A DNA stretch of 28,776 nt from a virus. Below, in pieces: positions 1 to 7,318 of this stretch. Both the position numbers and the translations under genes were made by a program. The first letter of the stretch is position 1. Every line of letters starts with the position of its first letter. The stretch spans positions 1-28,776 of the IMG/VR virus record IMGVR_UViG_3300032893_000230, one strand, 5' to 3'. The notes under the pieces are model-generated. The model searched no databases. It was not told where the DNA came from and saw only the letters and a program-made list of their open reading frames with translations.

Positions 1-13
1 TTACTTTAACTCC

Positions 14-652
14 TTACAGAAATGCGAGAGCTCCAAGCCCTCCGAAGATATTGCCCCACATCTGGCTTTGAGCTTGATTTTCTGCTGCCTGACCAGACAT
101 CGCAAGATTACCCTGATTCATCCAAGTTGAACCTAGACCACTTGCAAGCTCATTAGAGGCATTAAAGCCTTGATTCATCATACCCTGCTGACCAGAAAGA
201 CCCGTTCCATAAAGCCCGAGAGCATTGCCCAAGTAATTGTAATAGTCCTGGTTAGCTAAACCCTGGGCAGTTGCCATTTGCTGTTGTTGATGCATCGGAG
301 TTCCGGCCATTCCACCTGCAGCAGCTGCATTATTACCTGCCTGGAGAGCTTGACCTAACTGCCATTGATATCCAGGAGATTGCTGGTAACCCTGGCCGAT
401 CTCATTTAACTTACTTCCGGGGTTATTTATAAGCGAGCCATATTGGCCTTGAAGCTGACCCATAGACCCCATTCCTGATTGGATATAAGGATTATAGGTA
501 TTCTGAAGCATTCCCGGAATTTTATCGTAATAAGGCTTTGCTTGGTCATATGGACTGTCGCCTGGGAACATAAGTCCCATTACGCCGGCTCCAAGTCCAC
601 CTACACCGGCAGCCTTTCCAAAAGCTCTAAAATCTTGACCTGATAGTGGCAT
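14..652 (-). CDS. DNA ejection (internal virion) protein, P22 gp7-like role
   Basis: 212 residues, rich in Gly, Gln, Ala, Asn and Met, with a Gly-rich hydrophobic N-terminus (about residues 12-30) and a hydrophobic C-terminal end. The central part (residues about 85-145) has the SPGYQWQL...NNAAAAGGM...YYNYLG pattern known from podovirus DNA transfer/ejection proteins, which leave the head through the tail and help carry DNA across the envelope. It is the last gene of the virion operon seen here, after the gp10-like gene, which fits P22 order (head completion genes, then ejection proteins). The start is fixed by an AAGGA Shine-Dalgarno sequence held in the loop of a 7-bp hairpin that abuts the ATG. 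The family call rests on remembered motif patterns. The exact P22 counterpart (gp7, gp16 or gp20) cannot be told. Confidence 0.7.
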   Translation of the reverse strand: MPLSGQDFRAFGKAAGVGGLGAGVMGLMFPGDSPYDQAKPYYDKIPGMLQNTYNPYIQSGMGSMGQLQGQYGSLINNPGSKLNEIGQGYQQSPGYQWQLGQALQAGNNAAAAGGMAGTPMHQQQQMATAQGLANQDYYNYLGNALGLYGTGLSGQQGMMNQGFNASNELASGLGSTWMNQGNLAMSGQAAENQAQSQMWGNIFGGLGALAFL

Positions 653-670
653 CGTTAAATCCTTTTAACG
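653..670 (-). promoter_or_regulatory. SD-in-loop hairpin before ejection protein gene
   Basis: On the minus strand the arms CGTTAAA and TTTAACG (7 bp, perfect) enclose an AGGA loop. The 3' arm touches the ATG. The Shine-Dalgarno sequence is therefore presented in the loop. The same design occurs before the portal gene with arms GTTTAAA/TTTAAAC. Confidence 0.7.
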
Positions 671-677
671 TCTGCTC

Positions 678-696
678 GTGAAACATCATGTTCCAC
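678..696. repeat. 8-bp inverted repeat in the 653-703 spacer
   Basis: GTGAAACA and TGTTCCAC lie around a TCA centre, with one mismatch. On the minus-strand RNA this is an 8-bp stem (one G-U) with a UGA loop. No U-tract follows, so it is not a standard terminator. The half-sites look like those of parS but in the opposite order, so a ParB-type site is not claimed. Confidence 0.45.
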
Positions 697-703
697 GTTT
701 TAC

Positions 704-1030
704 CTAAGTTAAAGTAACGGTTTTAAAAACCGGCTTTGGCGGGCTACCGCCATCACTAATGGCCATCATCATTGAATTGGCCGTACTATTATATACAATC
801 GTACCATACTGGCAGCTATATTGCCCATTTTCGAGTTGATTATTTTGAACAGCCGTGATCTGGGCTGCGGTCAAAGTTGGTGCAACAATCCCTTCTGATC
901 CAAAATTAGTCTGCAGGACGCTGAACAGCTGCTGCATAATTAATGACCAACTCTCAGACCACATGCCGCCTGAACCAATAATAGGGACATTTTCAAAGTT
1001 GGGGATCTGCTTTTGTCTGCTCGCCGTCAT
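704..1030 (-). CDS. Small virion-operon protein of unknown function
   Basis: 108 residues with no recognisable domain. The N-terminal half carries a possible amphipathic helix around WSESWSLIMQQLFSVLQ. The C-terminal half is polar and looks beta-rich (QYSCQYGTIVYNS). The start overlaps the stop of the gp10-like gene by 4 bases (ATGA), so the two are probably translationally coupled. Small genes at this position between tail-hub and ejection genes are common in P22-like modules and often encode adaptors or minor structural proteins, but nothing in the sequence assigns a role. Confidence 0.6.
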   Translation of the reverse strand: MTASRQKQIPNFENVPIIGSGGMWSESWSLIMQQLFSVLQTNFGSEGIVAPTLTAAQITAVQNNQLENGQYSCQYGTIVYNSTANSMMMAISDGGSPPKPVFKTVTLT

Positions 1031-2652
1031 TGGTAAACGCTCGCTATTCCATCAGTTACCACGAACCTTGAGAGTCCCCAGAACTGGAACATCGGAACAA
1101 AGTCATTAGCAGCCCCAAGCTGCCAATAGATCAGGCGATTCCGGGTATTACCTTGTGGAGGAAGATCCTTAATCTTAACCGCACCGAAGTTGAGACCGCC
1201 GTCTTTGGATACAGAAAGACCAACGGATTGCGGGACAATATAGGGCTGGTCAGACAGAACATTGGCATCCAGGTCAGTTAGATTATCAGTAAGGATATTA
1301 TCCCCAGCATCCGTCATGATCGGCTCAGCAACATAGTAATTGAACGGGCTATTGACCATGATGGTCTGTAGGGTGTCCGTTAGGATGTCCTCGCCGCTCT
1401 CGGTCATAAGGTCATCTGACTCAATAATTTGCTGCTGAGTGCCGGACTCCAAAGTAAAAGTCAAATTATTGACTGCAAAACGAGAAGCATCCGGCATCCT
1501 GATATTTCGGCAGATCCTGATCCTCGGAATCTCAACGCCGTTATAAGTACTGTATTTGGTAGACATCTCGTAGATGTTTCCATCGACGAAGCTCACGAAG
1601 TAATAGGTGTTATTGAAAAACGCGACGCGCTTCGCAATATGGGCGTTTTGATTTTCATCGGTAATTGTAAAAAATTTCTTGGTGTTGAAGTCATAACTAT
1701 ATGTTAGCGCATCGTCTGGAAAAGTAATTTGGTAGATCAGATGGCCGTCCTGGCGAAATAAAAATCCATAGCTATTGCTCGGATTAGTCAGAGTCGTAAA
1801 CTTGAAGTCAATCCCATCTGTCGAAATGCGCTGGATATCGCCGCCGGTGGAGTAAGCAATGAAAGGGCCAGACTTTTCATTTGTCGCTAACCAAACGATA
1901 TAATTTTCATTATAAGCAATCGTTGCCGGAGACAAACAGCCGTAATCAATATTGACTGAAGAGTTTTTCTGATAAGGAAACAAAGCCGCACCAATGTCCT
2001 GCCATGGCTCACTCACAGTGGTTCCCATGACATAGAGAAGATTGCCTCGCCCAGGAAACCGTTGGACAGCTTGAACGTAATCAGGTTTTGTTTGAAGAGC
2101 GCCAACGAAAGCAGCCGTTCCGGGCCAGCTAGTTGCATCACCTAATGCTGAAAGATTCCAATTGCTCGTTCCTTTTCCGGCCGCAACAATCCGATTGTTC
2201 TGCATAGTAATATAGCCAGGAGTGAATCCTAAAGTTGCCGGCGTAATCACCTGAAGAGCAGGTGTCGTTGGCGTTGCATAGTTATAAACATAAAGAAAGA
2301 ACTGATCGCAAATGACAATCTGACCATTCAGGTTCTCATCTATGTAAACAGTCCCTGTCGATGTATTCAGTTGACCAATCGTTGTGACTTCGATATCAGG
2401 CGAAACAAGGTAAGCCATGTTACCAATTACAACGACCATGCTGTTCAAACGGACAGATGTAAAAATTCCGCGTCCGTCTTGTTGAGGAGCAACAGTTGCT
2501 ACTTGAAGATGACCAGCATAAGGCACAAGAAAGCCATCGCTTATGATCATGTTGAAGGTCTGCTCTTGACTAATCTTCGGATAACGACCAAAGCGAGTCG
2601 ATCCCACGACATCCAAGGGAAGTTGTGTAAAAGTAGGAGAGCGTCCTTTCAT
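1027..2652 (-). CDS. Packaged-DNA stabilisation / tail hub protein, P22 gp10-like
   Basis: 541 residues, close to P22 gp10 (about 470), the hub protein that sits below gp4 in the tail and keeps packaged DNA in the head. The N-terminus has the family-like QTFNMIISDGFLVPYAG segment, followed by a long run of short beta-strand repeats typical of a propeller (for example MVVVIGNMAYLVSP, QIVICDQFFLYVYN, YIVWLATNEKSGPFIAYS). Near residues 400-460 there is a duplicated motif, DDLMTESGEDILTDTL and EPIMTDAGDNILTDNL. It lies directly after the gp4-like gene, 3 bases apart, as in P22. Its SD is part of the end of the upstream gene (GGGGAATTAATCC, then ATG). Confidence 0.8.
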   Translation of the reverse strand: MKGRSPTFTQLPLDVVGSTRFGRYPKISQEQTFNMIISDGFLVPYAGHLQVATVAPQQDGRGIFTSVRLNSMVVVIGNMAYLVSPDIEVTTIGQLNTSTGTVYIDENLNGQIVICDQFFLYVYNYATPTTPALQVITPATLGFTPGYITMQNNRIVAAGKGTSNWNLSALGDATSWPGTAAFVGALQTKPDYVQAVQRFPGRGNLLYVMGTTVSEPWQDIGAALFPYQKNSSVNIDYGCLSPATIAYNENYIVWLATNEKSGPFIAYSTGGDIQRISTDGIDFKFTTLTNPSNSYGFLFRQDGHLIYQITFPDDALTYSYDFNTKKFFTITDENQNAHIAKRVAFFNNTYYFVSFVDGNIYEMSTKYSTYNGVEIPRIRICRNIRMPDASRFAVNNLTFTLESGTQQQIIESDDLMTESGEDILTDTLQTIMVNSPFNYYVAEPIMTDAGDNILTDNLTDLDANVLSDQPYIVPQSVGLSVSKDGGLNFGAVKIKDLPPQGNTRNRLIYWQLGAANDFVPMFQFWGLSRFVVTDGIASVYQ

Positions 2653-2655
2653 GGA

Positions 2656-3363
2656 TTAATTCCCCGGTCTCCAGCCCCTGCCAATGTTAATATCGCCCCA
2701 GTTTAATCCTGGTTCGCTTGCAAGAGAGCTGTACTTCGTGATCGTGAGATCCGGTGGCGAAACATCTGTTACTGCTTCTTCAAGCTCTGCTAATTCCATT
2801 TGCGCTTGTGGCTGCAATGGAATGCCGTATTCAGAACAAATCCTCTGAGCCAAGCGATAACGAAGGTAATCAATATAATATTCGTCGTAGGTCTGCTCGA
2901 GATCCTGCTCTAGGGTGACATTCGTAAATCCGAACTTGCCCCAGATCTTAGCTGGATAGTCAGCTGCAGGAAGGAAGTAAAGATAGATGTTCGAACCATT
3001 TAGGAGACGTTCAAAATGCCAGCTAAAAGGTAGCGAAGAAATATTATCGATACGACCAGTTCCGAAGTAAGACTTTCTTCCAAGAGATTGCGTTGCATAG
3101 CGTACTGGACCAATATTAAAAGTAAATGTTTCTGGTTGAACCAAATTAGGAATAAAGTACTTTTCGACATTCTGCGTCAGGGTAAAATCATATTCCTGAT
3201 AATAGGGAATGACTCGGCTATAAGCGGACTTCAGTGATAGCAGTGCATTTAACCAAGTGAGACCGTCAGAGATCTGCTGACCACTGACAGTCTCAAGTTC
3301 TCTGGAAACAACCTGGGATAAATAAAACGCTCTTGTTATCAGCTGAGCCGCTGTATATGCCAT
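2656..3363 (-). CDS. Tail accessory factor, P22 gp4-like
   Basis: 235 residues; P22 gp4 has 166. The family caps the portal ring and starts tail assembly. Family-like features are the N-terminal AAQLITRAFYLSQVV...LNALL helix pair, the YYIDYLRYRLAQRICSEYGIPL helix (residues about 164-185), and the Gly/Arg-rich tail GDINIGRGWRPGN. The order capsid, unknown structural protein, gp4, gp10 supports the call. The SD lies in the loop of a 5-bp hairpin just before the start. The start hairpin overlaps the stop of the upstream gene. Confidence 0.8.
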   Translation of the reverse strand: MAYTAAQLITRAFYLSQVVSRELETVSGQQISDGLTWLNALLSLKSAYSRVIPYYQEYDFTLTQNVEKYFIPNLVQPETFTFNIGPVRYATQSLGRKSYFGTGRIDNISSLPFSWHFERLLNGSNIYLYFLPAADYPAKIWGKFGFTNVTLEQDLEQTYDEYYIDYLRYRLAQRICSEYGIPLQPQAQMELAELEEAVTDVSPPDLTITKYSSLASEPGLNWGDINIGRGWRPGN

Positions 3364-3365
3364 TT

Positions 3366-3381
3366 GTCATGTCCTTATAAC
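3366..3381 (-). promoter_or_regulatory. SD-in-loop hairpin before gp4-like gene
   Basis: Minus-strand arms GTTAT and ATGAC (5 pairs, one G-U) surround AAGGAC, leaving AA before ATG. It is the weakest of the six hairpins of this type and overlaps the stop codon of the upstream gene. Confidence 0.45.
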
Positions 3382-4175
3382 GCCATTTCGAAAGCCTGAA
3401 CATAAACATTGTTCAGAGTTCCGGCGCTGACTTTATAGCTGACTTCTGGTTTAGAAGTAGTAAAGTCTGTTCCGGCTAAAGGCAAGATTACAAAGCTGTC
3501 TTCCATAGCGACGCCAGCCACTTGTCCAATAGCAGTGTAAAAATCGCCTGTTGCGCTGCTTGGAGTAAAGTTAATTGTGTCTGCAGCAGCATTGTTAGTC
3601 CATTTCCACTTCAGACTGACCTTGCCAAATTTAGTCGCAGGAACGCCAACAGAAAGATCCATTGCCGCATAACTGGCTGAGGTACCTGAAGAAGTCACAG
3701 TGACCGCAATCGGAGCATCCCACTGGAAATAACGTGTTGCGGTGCTTCCTGATGTATACATAGCCAACAAGAAAGTGCTGCTATCAGATCGGCAATATCC
3801 AATCAAGCGGATAGAGTCATATCCGAAAGGTAACGTCGGAGCAGTCGCGCTTAATGAAGCTAAGGCTGCGACAGGATTTTTGTTGCTTGAGTCGCCAATT
3901 ACAAAAACGTAATAAGCAGTAGAAGCAGCAAATGTGCCTGTATCTAAACCATTAGCACCATTGACACTGAAGTTAATGACAGTTGTAGAGTTCGCTGTAC
4001 CTACTCCAGAAAGACCAAGGTAGTTTCCAAGATTCATGTCAATAATGTTGTTGCTGTCACGACAAATACCGGGAGCTACATCAAGCTTTGTATGCGGAGT
4101 CGTAGCGTCATTGCTGAGTAACAACCCATTCATATAAAGAGCGGGTTGATTTACAATCGGATCTAATTGAGACAT
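3375..4175 (-). CDS. Virion structural protein (decoration or tail-fibre-like), unknown
   Basis: 266 residues rich in Ser, Thr, Ala and Gly, and probably all-beta. The N-terminus (MNGLLLSNDATTPHTKLDVAPGICRDS) and the middle (NGANGLDTGTFAASTAYYVFVIGDSS; LPFGYDSIRLIGYCRSD) follow a pattern I know from unassigned phage structural proteins near capsid genes. It is separated from the coat gene by a strong hairpin terminator and feeds directly into the gp4-like gene. Decoration protein and tail-fibre or tailspike attachment protein are both possible. There is no clear enzymatic motif. Confidence 0.65.
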   Translation of the reverse strand: MSQLDPIVNQPALYMNGLLLSNDATTPHTKLDVAPGICRDSNNIIDMNLGNYLGLSGVGTANSTTVINFSVNGANGLDTGTFAASTAYYVFVIGDSSNKNPVAALASLSATAPTLPFGYDSIRLIGYCRSDSSTFLLAMYTSGSTATRYFQWDAPIAVTVTSSGTSASYAAMDLSVGVPATKFGKVSLKWKWTNNAAADTINFTPSSATGDFYTAIGQVAGVAMEDSFVILPLAGTDFTTSKPEVSYKVSAGTLNNVYVQAFEMAL

Positions 4176-4202
4176 GGCTTTATTCCTTTAATTCGTTTAT
4201 CC

Positions 4203-4225
4203 AAAAGGCCACGCACTGCGTGGCC
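4203..4225 (-). terminator. Rho-independent terminator after the coat gene
   Basis: On the minus strand GGCCACGC - AGT - GCGTGGCC forms a perfect 8-bp GC-rich stem followed by TTTT. It sits 11 bases after the coat stop codon. It should trim or attenuate transcription so that tail genes are made at lower level than coat protein. Confidence 0.85.
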
Positions 4226-4235
4226 AATTCAATGC

Positions 4236-5564
4236 TTACACAGGGAACGCAATTCGCATGGTGTACTCTGGAACCAAAACAGAACCCCAAGTACAGTCGT
4301 GAATCATACCCATTTGGTTCTGACCGAAGAGAGAACCGTAGGTCATGCGCATGCTAACGCCGGTGTCCGGATCATATTCGGCCGCTGTTGGGAACGGATA
4401 TTGATCAGGCAAGCGAGGCATAGCGACATAAAACGCATCGCCACCCAGTACCAATCCGCAAGTATGAGAAGGCAGGAACTTCATCTGCATACCCGCAACA
4501 ATATTGGTATTGATGTTTTGATTTCCGCCTGGGACTGAAGAAAGCGCAGGAGTAAAGGTCACTGTCACATGGCCAGAACCGTCAGCAGCTGAATCAGCAG
4601 TCGCTCGGATTTGCACGGGCTGTTTGCTGATTGTGTGACCGATAAAAGTCAAGAACCGAAGATTCGGGTGACCGCTGACATTATCCTGGAATTGACCCAA
4701 GTCACCAGAGAGGATTGCGCTTGCATCTGATGCTGTAGCACCAGAGAAAGTAATCTGAGTGATGCTCGCGCCAGTAGGATCGTTGGTGGAGATAACAGTT
4801 AAGGTTGTTCCATTCACGCCGACGTTGCCGGAAGTGTGTTGAGGTAGCAAGTTGCTCTGGTAGTACATCACAGGCGGAGTGCCGAACTCACCAACTTCCC
4901 AGGAGTTTGCAATGTCGTTGTTACGATTGGGAGCAAACTGATTTAAGCCGGTACCAACGATAGGCGGAATGCTGACATCTGGAAGAACGACTTTGATGCC
5001 TTGAGCAACAGAGCCGAAGTTCTTGAAGTTCGCAATCATCTGAGCGAGCTGTTGGTAAGAATTGATTGGAGTCACGCCATCGCCGAAGAAACGGAAAGGA
5101 CCTGATTCTGTATGCAACGCACCTGTCGGAACAGTCTGACCGTTTACGACGTTGTTCACAGGTACAGAAGAGTTCGCATTTAAAGCAAGATTCGCTTCGA
5201 TGTTGGCACCCATTTCCGCAACAGCCGAACGACCGAACATTTCCATGTAGGATTCGGTGTCTTTTTCGACGTTGAAGATACGTTCTTGCGCGGTGAATTC
5301 ATACGAGGTGTTTGTCGCTTGATCGCAAGTGAGGGTTAAGACGCGCTGCACGGCGGGTTGGAATGAAGCAACCAAACCGATAGCGGTTGTAAACCGAGGC
5401 GGCAAATCGAACGTCACACTTGATCCAAGGTTTGCGGTAATATTTTCGAAATCTTTGAACTTGAAGTTGCCGATATTCATCATGCAATTCAAGTTTTCGA
5501 GTAAAGCTAAATTGGAACGTTGATACGTTTGTACTTGTTGTAAAACGTTTGTAGGTGTAGCCAT
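4236..5564 (-). CDS. Major capsid protein, P22 coat (gp5) family
   Basis: 442 residues against 430 in P22 gp5. The N-terminal part shows the family's order: helical start (NVLQQVQTYQRSNLALLENL), then GNFKFKDFENITANLGSSVTFDLPPRF, then EFTAQERIFNVEKD and the spine-helix-like AEMGANIEANLALNA. P22 coat proteins have an HK97 fold plus an inserted I-domain, and the Gly/Ser/Thr-rich stretch around residues 230-330 could be that region. It is preceded by the scaffold gene and followed by a terminator. The start has GGAG 7 bases upstream, without a hairpin, unlike terL and portal. Confidence 0.88.
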   Translation of the reverse strand: MATPTNVLQQVQTYQRSNLALLENLNCMMNIGNFKFKDFENITANLGSSVTFDLPPRFTTAIGLVASFQPAVQRVLTLTCDQATNTSYEFTAQERIFNVEKDTESYMEMFGRSAVAEMGANIEANLALNANSSVPVNNVVNGQTVPTGALHTESGPFRFFGDGVTPINSYQQLAQMIANFKNFGSVAQGIKVVLPDVSIPPIVGTGLNQFAPNRNNDIANSWEVGEFGTPPVMYYQSNLLPQHTSGNVGVNGTTLTVISTNDPTGASITQITFSGATASDASAILSGDLGQFQDNVSGHPNLRFLTFIGHTISKQPVQIRATADSAADGSGHVTVTFTPALSSVPGGNQNINTNIVAGMQMKFLPSHTCGLVLGGDAFYVAMPRLPDQYPFPTAAEYDPDTGVSMRMTYGSLFGQNQMGMIHDCTWGSVLVPEYTMRIAFPV

Positions 5565-5625
5565 GTCGTTTCTCCAAAATAAAAATTCCGTTTTTTATTC
5601 TGGATAACGGCTCAAGCGCGAACGC

Positions 5626-6291
5626 TTACCCTCGGTATTTCTTCTTCAAGTCCCTAACCGTGGGCATGCCATTATCCATGCCAACTGTAGAAGATTTAAT
5701 TTGAGATAAGGGTTCTTTAGCTTGAGGAGTTTCTTGGGCTGTCTGATTCTGTTTAATAGAGTCAGACAATTTCTTCATTTCTGATTTTGCGAGATGGGGA
5801 TTGATATATGCTAGTGTCATAAGTGATGCCACTTTGCCAGGATTTTTGCCCAACTCATACATCACATCCCCAGCAATCCCTGTGTCTGCCGCCATCTCAA
5901 CGATATGAGGGAGGTTCTTCATATCACCAAGTGTTGCAACAGTCTCGTCGAAATCAGAGTATTTCCCTTTCCCTGAAGACATCTGTTGGACAAAGCTATT
6001 CAGCGTATTATGCGCTGCAGCCATCTGAGATTGTTTCTGCGCTTCGTCGGCGATCATCTGCCGAACTTGATCTTCCGTGATCTGAGGCATTCCGCCCATG
6101 CTCTGTTGAGGAGCAGGAGAAGATTGTCCTTGCGCATCCCGTAGGCCTTTCGCATAAGCTTCCTGCTTAAGACGACCGACCAACTCATTGACTTCACTTT
6201 GTTTTAACATTTTCTCTTGCTGCACATCCTGCACAACAGGAGCTGTTCCAGCAGACGCACTCTGCCCTTGATTCCCTTCAGCTAAATCCAT
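5626..6291 (-). CDS. Capsid scaffolding protein
   Basis: 221 residues, highly charged and Gln-rich, probably mostly helical and coiled. The middle is Pro/Gln-rich (SSPAPQQSMGGMPQ). The C-terminal end has a basic LKKKYRG tail after the conserved-looking LSQIKSS..G.DNG motif. Helical scaffolds with a short basic C-terminal coat-binding helix are the P22 gp8 pattern. It lies directly upstream of the coat gene in the expected place. The call rests on composition, tail motif and position. Confidence 0.75.
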   Translation of the reverse strand: MDLAEGNQGQSASAGTAPVVQDVQQEKMLKQSEVNELVGRLKQEAYAKGLRDAQGQSSPAPQQSMGGMPQITEDQVRQMIADEAQKQSQMAAAHNTLNSFVQQMSSGKGKYSDFDETVATLGDMKNLPHIVEMAADTGIAGDVMYELGKNPGKVASLMTLAYINPHLAKSEMKKLSDSIKQNQTAQETPQAKEPLSQIKSSTVGMDNGMPTVRDLKKKYRG

Positions 6292-6417
6292 TAGCTCAAT
6301 TCCTTCTTCTGACTGTTGCCCGAGTCACGGTAGTGCCTCTATCCTCACCTAGAGTTGGTGGCCATTTTGACCGGATAGCTCCGTAATTATCAGCCTATGC
6401 CTAAAACAATATCTGTG
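6292..6417 (-). other. Structured leader upstream of the scaffold gene
   Basis: A 126-base spacer with no ORF. On the minus strand CTATCC (5' side) pairs with GGATAG about 28 bases later. Between them lie two small hairpins: GGTC-AAAAT-GGCC and ACC-AACTCTA-GGT. A third hairpin, TGACT-CGGGCAAC-AGTCA, follows. CTCTA in the second loop can also pair with TAGAG after the junction, giving an alternative fold. No known riboswitch class is recognised. It may be a regulatory leader or protein-binding RNA for scaffold/coat expression. Confidence 0.4.
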
Positions 6418-6663
6418 TCAAGTTTTAGCAGGAATTACATCACCTTCTTTTACTTGAACATCTGGCTTGCGCGCGATGTTATTGATTAGGACCTGCATCC
6501 ACATAATACACTCTTCAATCTTAGTGAATGCAATTGATCCAGGCCGAGATGGTTCAAAAAGATCAATGACATCCATAATTCCAGTTGCGAGCTGCACGAC
6601 ATGCTGAATGAGCTCTGGTTTATCTAACGCGGTAATGACCGATTCCTTTTTATCTTTAGACAT
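6418..6663 (-). CDS. Acb2-like anti-CBASS cyclic-nucleotide sponge (candidate)
   Basis: 81 residues, two-helix layout. The second helix, EPSRPGSIAFTKIEECIMWM, closely follows the PPSRExSLALTKLEEAVMWA signature I associate with the Acb2/Tad1-type hairpin family. Acb2 proteins form hexamers that bind the cyclic di- and trinucleotide messengers of host CBASS defence and so block it. The first helix (PELIQHVVQLATGIMDVIDLF) and the size fit that family. The gene is translated from within the accessory block between portal and scaffold, overlapping its upstream neighbour by 40 bases. The ligand-binding residues outside the signature cannot be verified here. Confidence 0.6.
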   Translation of the reverse strand: MSKDKKESVITALDKPELIQHVVQLATGIMDVIDLFEPSRPGSIAFTKIEECIMWMQVLINNIARKPDVQVKEGDVIPAKT

Positions 6664-6890
6664 GACTCTTCTTCTCCTTTAGGTTTAACAACAAATCCGT
6701 TCTGACGCATGATGCTCATTATGTTTTTGATTATTTCGAGTTTGCATTCGGTGACGTGACGCTTGAGTCGATCTTCCATTTCTTTGAGTTCAGATCGATA
6801 AAGGTTCTGACTTTCTTTGACCGCATCTTGAGAAAAACTTCTAACGGGTTTTACATCATCTTCTTCGTCGTAAATTCCGTAATAACTCAT
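6624..6890 (-). CDS. Small charged coiled-coil-like protein, unknown
   Basis: 88 residues. The N-terminus is acidic (YDEEDD). The middle is a long charged helix (QNLYRSELKEMEDRLKRHVTECKLEIIKNIMSIM) with heptad-like spacing. The C-terminus is basic. It overlaps the Acb2-like gene by 40 bases and the upstream small gene by 4 (ATGA), so it is part of the same translational chain. No family recognised. Confidence 0.55.
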   Translation of the reverse strand: MSYYGIYDEEDDVKPVRSFSQDAVKESQNLYRSELKEMEDRLKRHVTECKLEIIKNIMSIMRQNGFVVKPKGEEESCLKIKRNRSLPR

Positions 6891-7087
6891 AAGCGGGGTA
6901 TCCTTCCCATTGTAATGTTTTTTTGGGCGCGGACTTTCTGGTTTTCAAAAGTCCAAATCTCGCCCGTGTCGTCTATTACAACGACCCAGAGAAGGTTGTA
7001 CTCAGCACCATAATCGATGACTAACCATGCCAATCCCTTCCCCTTCTCTGTCTCCATGGGGATCGGCGGGTTAAGTTGTAAGATCAT
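6887..7087 (-). CDS. Small conserved-type phage protein, unknown
   Basis: 66 residues. The core LLWVVVIDDTGEIWTFENQKVRAQKNITMGR is a pattern seen in unassigned phage proteins near the portal gene. A weaker relative may be the protein at 12954-13346, which has DIWVVIVDKNGDAF at its centre. Both probably form a small beta sandwich. The two are on the same strand about 6 kb apart. Function unknown. Confidence 0.6.
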   Translation of the reverse strand: MILQLNPPIPMETEKGKGLAWLVIDYGAEYNLLWVVVIDDTGEIWTFENQKVRAQKNITMGRIPRL

Positions 7088-7089
7088 GC

Positions 7090-7314
7090 TTACATCTTGC
7101 CAGAATGACCTGCTACATCGGCACCCTTAGGCTCGCCCATGACAGAAGATAAATGAGATTTATCGCCCATCTCGTGACTACCTTTCTTGCCCATGACAAC
7201 TTCTTCTTTAGCACCCATCTTTGCCCCGCTACCACCTCGGTTATGAGGATGAATATACATATTGTGATGAGGACCTTTGTGCATAGGATGATTGTGATCA
7301 GAAATGTGAGGCAT
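7090..7314 (-). CDS. His/Gly/Lys-rich small protein, unknown
   Basis: 74 residues with a His-rich first half (HISDHNHPMHKGPHHNMYIHPHN) and a Gly/Lys-rich second half. It may bind metal or be disordered. The ATG at 7314 is chosen because AAGGAG lies 7 bases upstream. A longer reading upstream would run back into the portal gene in another frame and is unlikely to be real. It follows the portal stop by 4 bases. Confidence 0.6.
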   Translation of the reverse strand: MPHISDHNHPMHKGPHHNMYIHPHNRGGSGAKMGAKEEVVMGKKGSHEMGDKSHLSSVMGEPKGADVAGHSGKM

Positions 7315-7318
7315 TGTA

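Noticed and set aside
678-696. ParB/parS site
   Set aside because: Half-sites are in the wrong order and no parA or parB gene is seen.
5299-5577. 92-codon frame inside the coat gene
   Set aside because: It is a shadow in another frame of a clear coat protein, with no support of its own.
6292-6417. Lysine or cobalamin riboswitch
   Set aside because: GATAGAGGCAC recalls part of the lysine aptamer, but the other conserved parts are missing.
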